Part shown: positions 6,481 through 7,672 of the stretch, piece by piece
How positions within the stretch are numbered: the first letter of the stretch is position 1
Layout of the letters: each line of letters opens with the position of its first letter
Assembly: GCA_020344295.1 (NCBI GenBank)
Contig: CP070819.1
Coordinates: forward strand, 749,589-757,260
DNA from: Dehalococcoidia bacterium
GTDB taxonomy: Bacteria; Chloroflexota; Dehalococcoidia; SZUA-161
DNA: 7,672 nucleotides
Reading direction: 5' to 3'
Position numbers and translations under genes: made by a program
The notes under the pieces: model-generated
What the model was told of the DNA's origin: nothing
What the model saw: the letters and a program-made list of their open reading frames with translations, nothing else
Database searches by the model: none

Positions 6481-7672
6481 TCAGCTACCCTTCCATACCT
6501 TCTCGATGCTGACAACCTCCTTACTGCCTATCCTGCCTTTAGCCTTAAGAAGAGGCCATCCCCTCTTCCTGTACAAATCCGATATCTCGTCAGTAACCCC
6601 GTGCATACATAGTTCTTTTGTTTCCGCGGGCAGTTTCGTTTGATCCAGATTCGGCATAACACCCATATGCATTCCCATGGTCGACGAGAAGATACTGTGC
6701 AGCAGCCTCTTCTCCACGATGACGTTGATCACCGCGGGTTTTCCTGAATTGAAGGACCTCTCCAGGGCAGGACGAATCTGCTTCGGTTCGGTGACAAACT
6801 CACCGTGACACCCCATGTACTCGAACATCTTGTCGTATCTGATGTCTGGCAGCATGCCGGTGGGGTCTATCTGGCCCTTGAAGAACATCCAGATCCCGCT
6901 CATCCACTCGCTGTCGTTGTATACCATATAGACGACCGGCAGTTTGTACCTTGCCGCTGTCTCGATATCCATCCCTGCGATCCCCATGCCGCCATCGCCC
7001 ATGAGGAAAAACACCTGCTTGCCCGGCCTTGCCAGCTGGGCTCCGATGCCCATCCCGATCCCCTGGCCGACGCCGGCATGCTCGCCCCCGTCCAGCACCT
7101 GCCCGGGGAACTTCGCCTTGACCTTGTCGGTGAGGAAGTTGCTGCCGGTAAAGGAGTCCAGGATGATGGTGGCACTGTCGTCGAGGAAGTCGACAACTTC
7201 CTGGTTCAGGATAAAGGGATGCACCGGCTTGTCATTCCTGACCTCGTCTACGCTTTCTGCTCTTCCCGCTTCAAATGAATCCCTGATCTTGGCCATATGC
7301 TGCAGCCAGGCGTCTCTCTTCGGCGGTTTCTTCATCTTGCTCCGGGCACAATCGATCATCTGCCGCAGTACCGTCTTGGGGCTGCCTATGATCTCCATCT
7401 CGGTGGGCAGGGGGAACCAGGCCTCCGTCGGCGACTGGTCAACGACAATCCATTTCGCTCCACCTGGCCAGACAGGGTCCAGGCCGAAGTTCTCGATGTT
7501 GCTCATCAGTATCCCGAGGATCAATAGAACGTCGGCCTCGCCCCAGAACCGCAGCCTCCAAGCTGTTTTAACCGATAGAGGATGGTCCTCGGGCAGCGCT
7601 CCCCGGGACAACCTTCTGCCGTTAACTGGTATCTGCAGCAACTCCGCGAACTCCCGCAGCTCCTCGAAGCCG
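6481..7672 (-). CDS. ThDP-dependent enzyme, second paralogue, N-terminus beyond the window (partial)
   Basis: The open frame runs unbroken to the right edge, giving 396 residues of the C-terminal two thirds. They begin in the central domain (GFEELREFAELLQIPV, then LPEDHPL). The pyrophosphate-binding domain has a canonical GDG (nt 6991-6999), 24 residues, then ND (N codon at 6916-6918). It is preceded by a glycine-rich HAGVGQGIGMGIG loop. The catalytic glutamate would be in the missing part. From MGCHGE to INV (nt 6721-6816) it matches the other ThDP protein at 23 of 32 positions, so the two are paralogues. Unlike that one it continues for 79 residues after INV, giving a longer C-terminal tail. 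A TTG at 7641 could be read as a start but lies inside the conserved central domain and is not one. Role: C-C lyase/ligase or decarboxylase on a 2-oxo or 2-hydroxyacyl substrate; exact reaction unknown. It ends 186 bp before the flavoprotein gene. Confidence 0.92.
   Translation of the reverse strand, partial: GFEELREFAELLQIPVNGRRLSRGALPEDHPLSVKTAWRLRFWGEADVLLILGILMSNIENFGLDPVWPGGAKWIVVDQSPTEAWFPLPTEMEIIGSPKTVLRQMIDCARSKMKKPPKRDAWLQHMAKIRDSFEAGRAESVDEVRNDKPVHPFILNQEVVDFLDDSATIILDSFTGSNFLTDKVKAKFPGQVLDGGEHAGVGQGIGMGIGAQLARPGKQVFFLMGDGGMGIAGMDIETAARYKLPVVYMVYNDSEWMSGIWMFFKGQIDPTGMLPDIRYDKMFEYMGCHGEFVTEPKQIRPALERSFNSGKPAVINVIVEKRLLHSIFSSTMGMHMGVMPNLDQTKLPAETKELCMHGVTDEISDLYRKRGWPLLKAKGRIGSKEVVSIEKVWKGS

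Noticed and set aside
6805..7278. 157-aa open frame on the plus strand
   Set aside because: It is antisense to the conserved pyrophosphate-binding domain of the partial ThDP gene and shows no family features.
7639..7641. TTG as a start codon for the right-hand ThDP gene
   Set aside because: The frame stays open to the window edge and the residues before it (GFEELREFAE) fit the conserved central domain, so the gene is cut by the window rather than short.

Overview
The window is a single block of five protein genes, all read from the minus strand, from an organism that is almost certainly an anaerobe. The base composition is close to balanced. Radical-type 2-hydroxyacyl-CoA dehydratase / benzoyl-CoA reductase subunits together with an iron-sulfur flavin enoate-reductase-type protein are typical of obligate anaerobes: Clostridia-like Firmicutes, Desulfobacterota, and anaerobic Chloroflexota such as Dehalococcoidia. 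The sequence alone does not let me choose between these phyla. I see no RNA gene, mobile element, CRISPR array or membrane protein.

Layout in transcription order (right to left): (1) 7672-6481, the C-terminal two thirds of a thiamine-diphosphate (ThDP) enzyme whose start lies beyond the window; (2) a 186-bp gap with a possible RNA hairpin; (3) 6294-4399, a 631-aa old-yellow-enzyme / 2,4-dienoyl-CoA reductase type flavoprotein with FMN, [4Fe-4S] and FAD/NAD(P) modules, starting at GTG; (4) a 52-bp gap; (5) 4346-3183, the smaller (BcrC/HgdB-type) dehydratase subunit; (6) a 43-bp gap; (7) 3139-1808, the larger (BcrB/HgdA-type) dehydratase subunit; (8) a 98-bp gap containing three inverted repeats; (9) 1709-24, a complete second ThDP enzyme; (10) a ribosome binding site at 18-23 followed by GTG/ATG, probably the first codons of a further gene that leaves the window on the left.

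The shared strand and mostly short gaps suggest one transcription unit, possibly with internal control points at the 186-bp and 98-bp gaps. The two dehydratase-type proteins should form one heterodimeric [4Fe-4S] enzyme. It would need an ATP-dependent activator (HgdC/FldI or BcrAD type), which is not in the window. The flavoprotein is the kind of enzyme that reduces an enoate or enoyl/dienoyl-CoA, which would be the product of a 2-hydroxyacyl-CoA dehydratase. The two ThDP enzymes resemble the acetolactate synthase / oxalyl-CoA decarboxylase / 2-hydroxyacyl-CoA lyase superfamily, which makes or breaks C-C bonds next to a carbonyl.

Taken together, the set reads as a possible pathway through 2-hydroxyacyl-CoA: a ThDP enzyme forms or cleaves it, the dehydratase turns it into an enoyl-CoA, and the flavoprotein reduces that. 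This is inference from gene content. A benzoyl-CoA-reductase-like ring reduction is a real alternative, and substrates cannot be read from the sequence.
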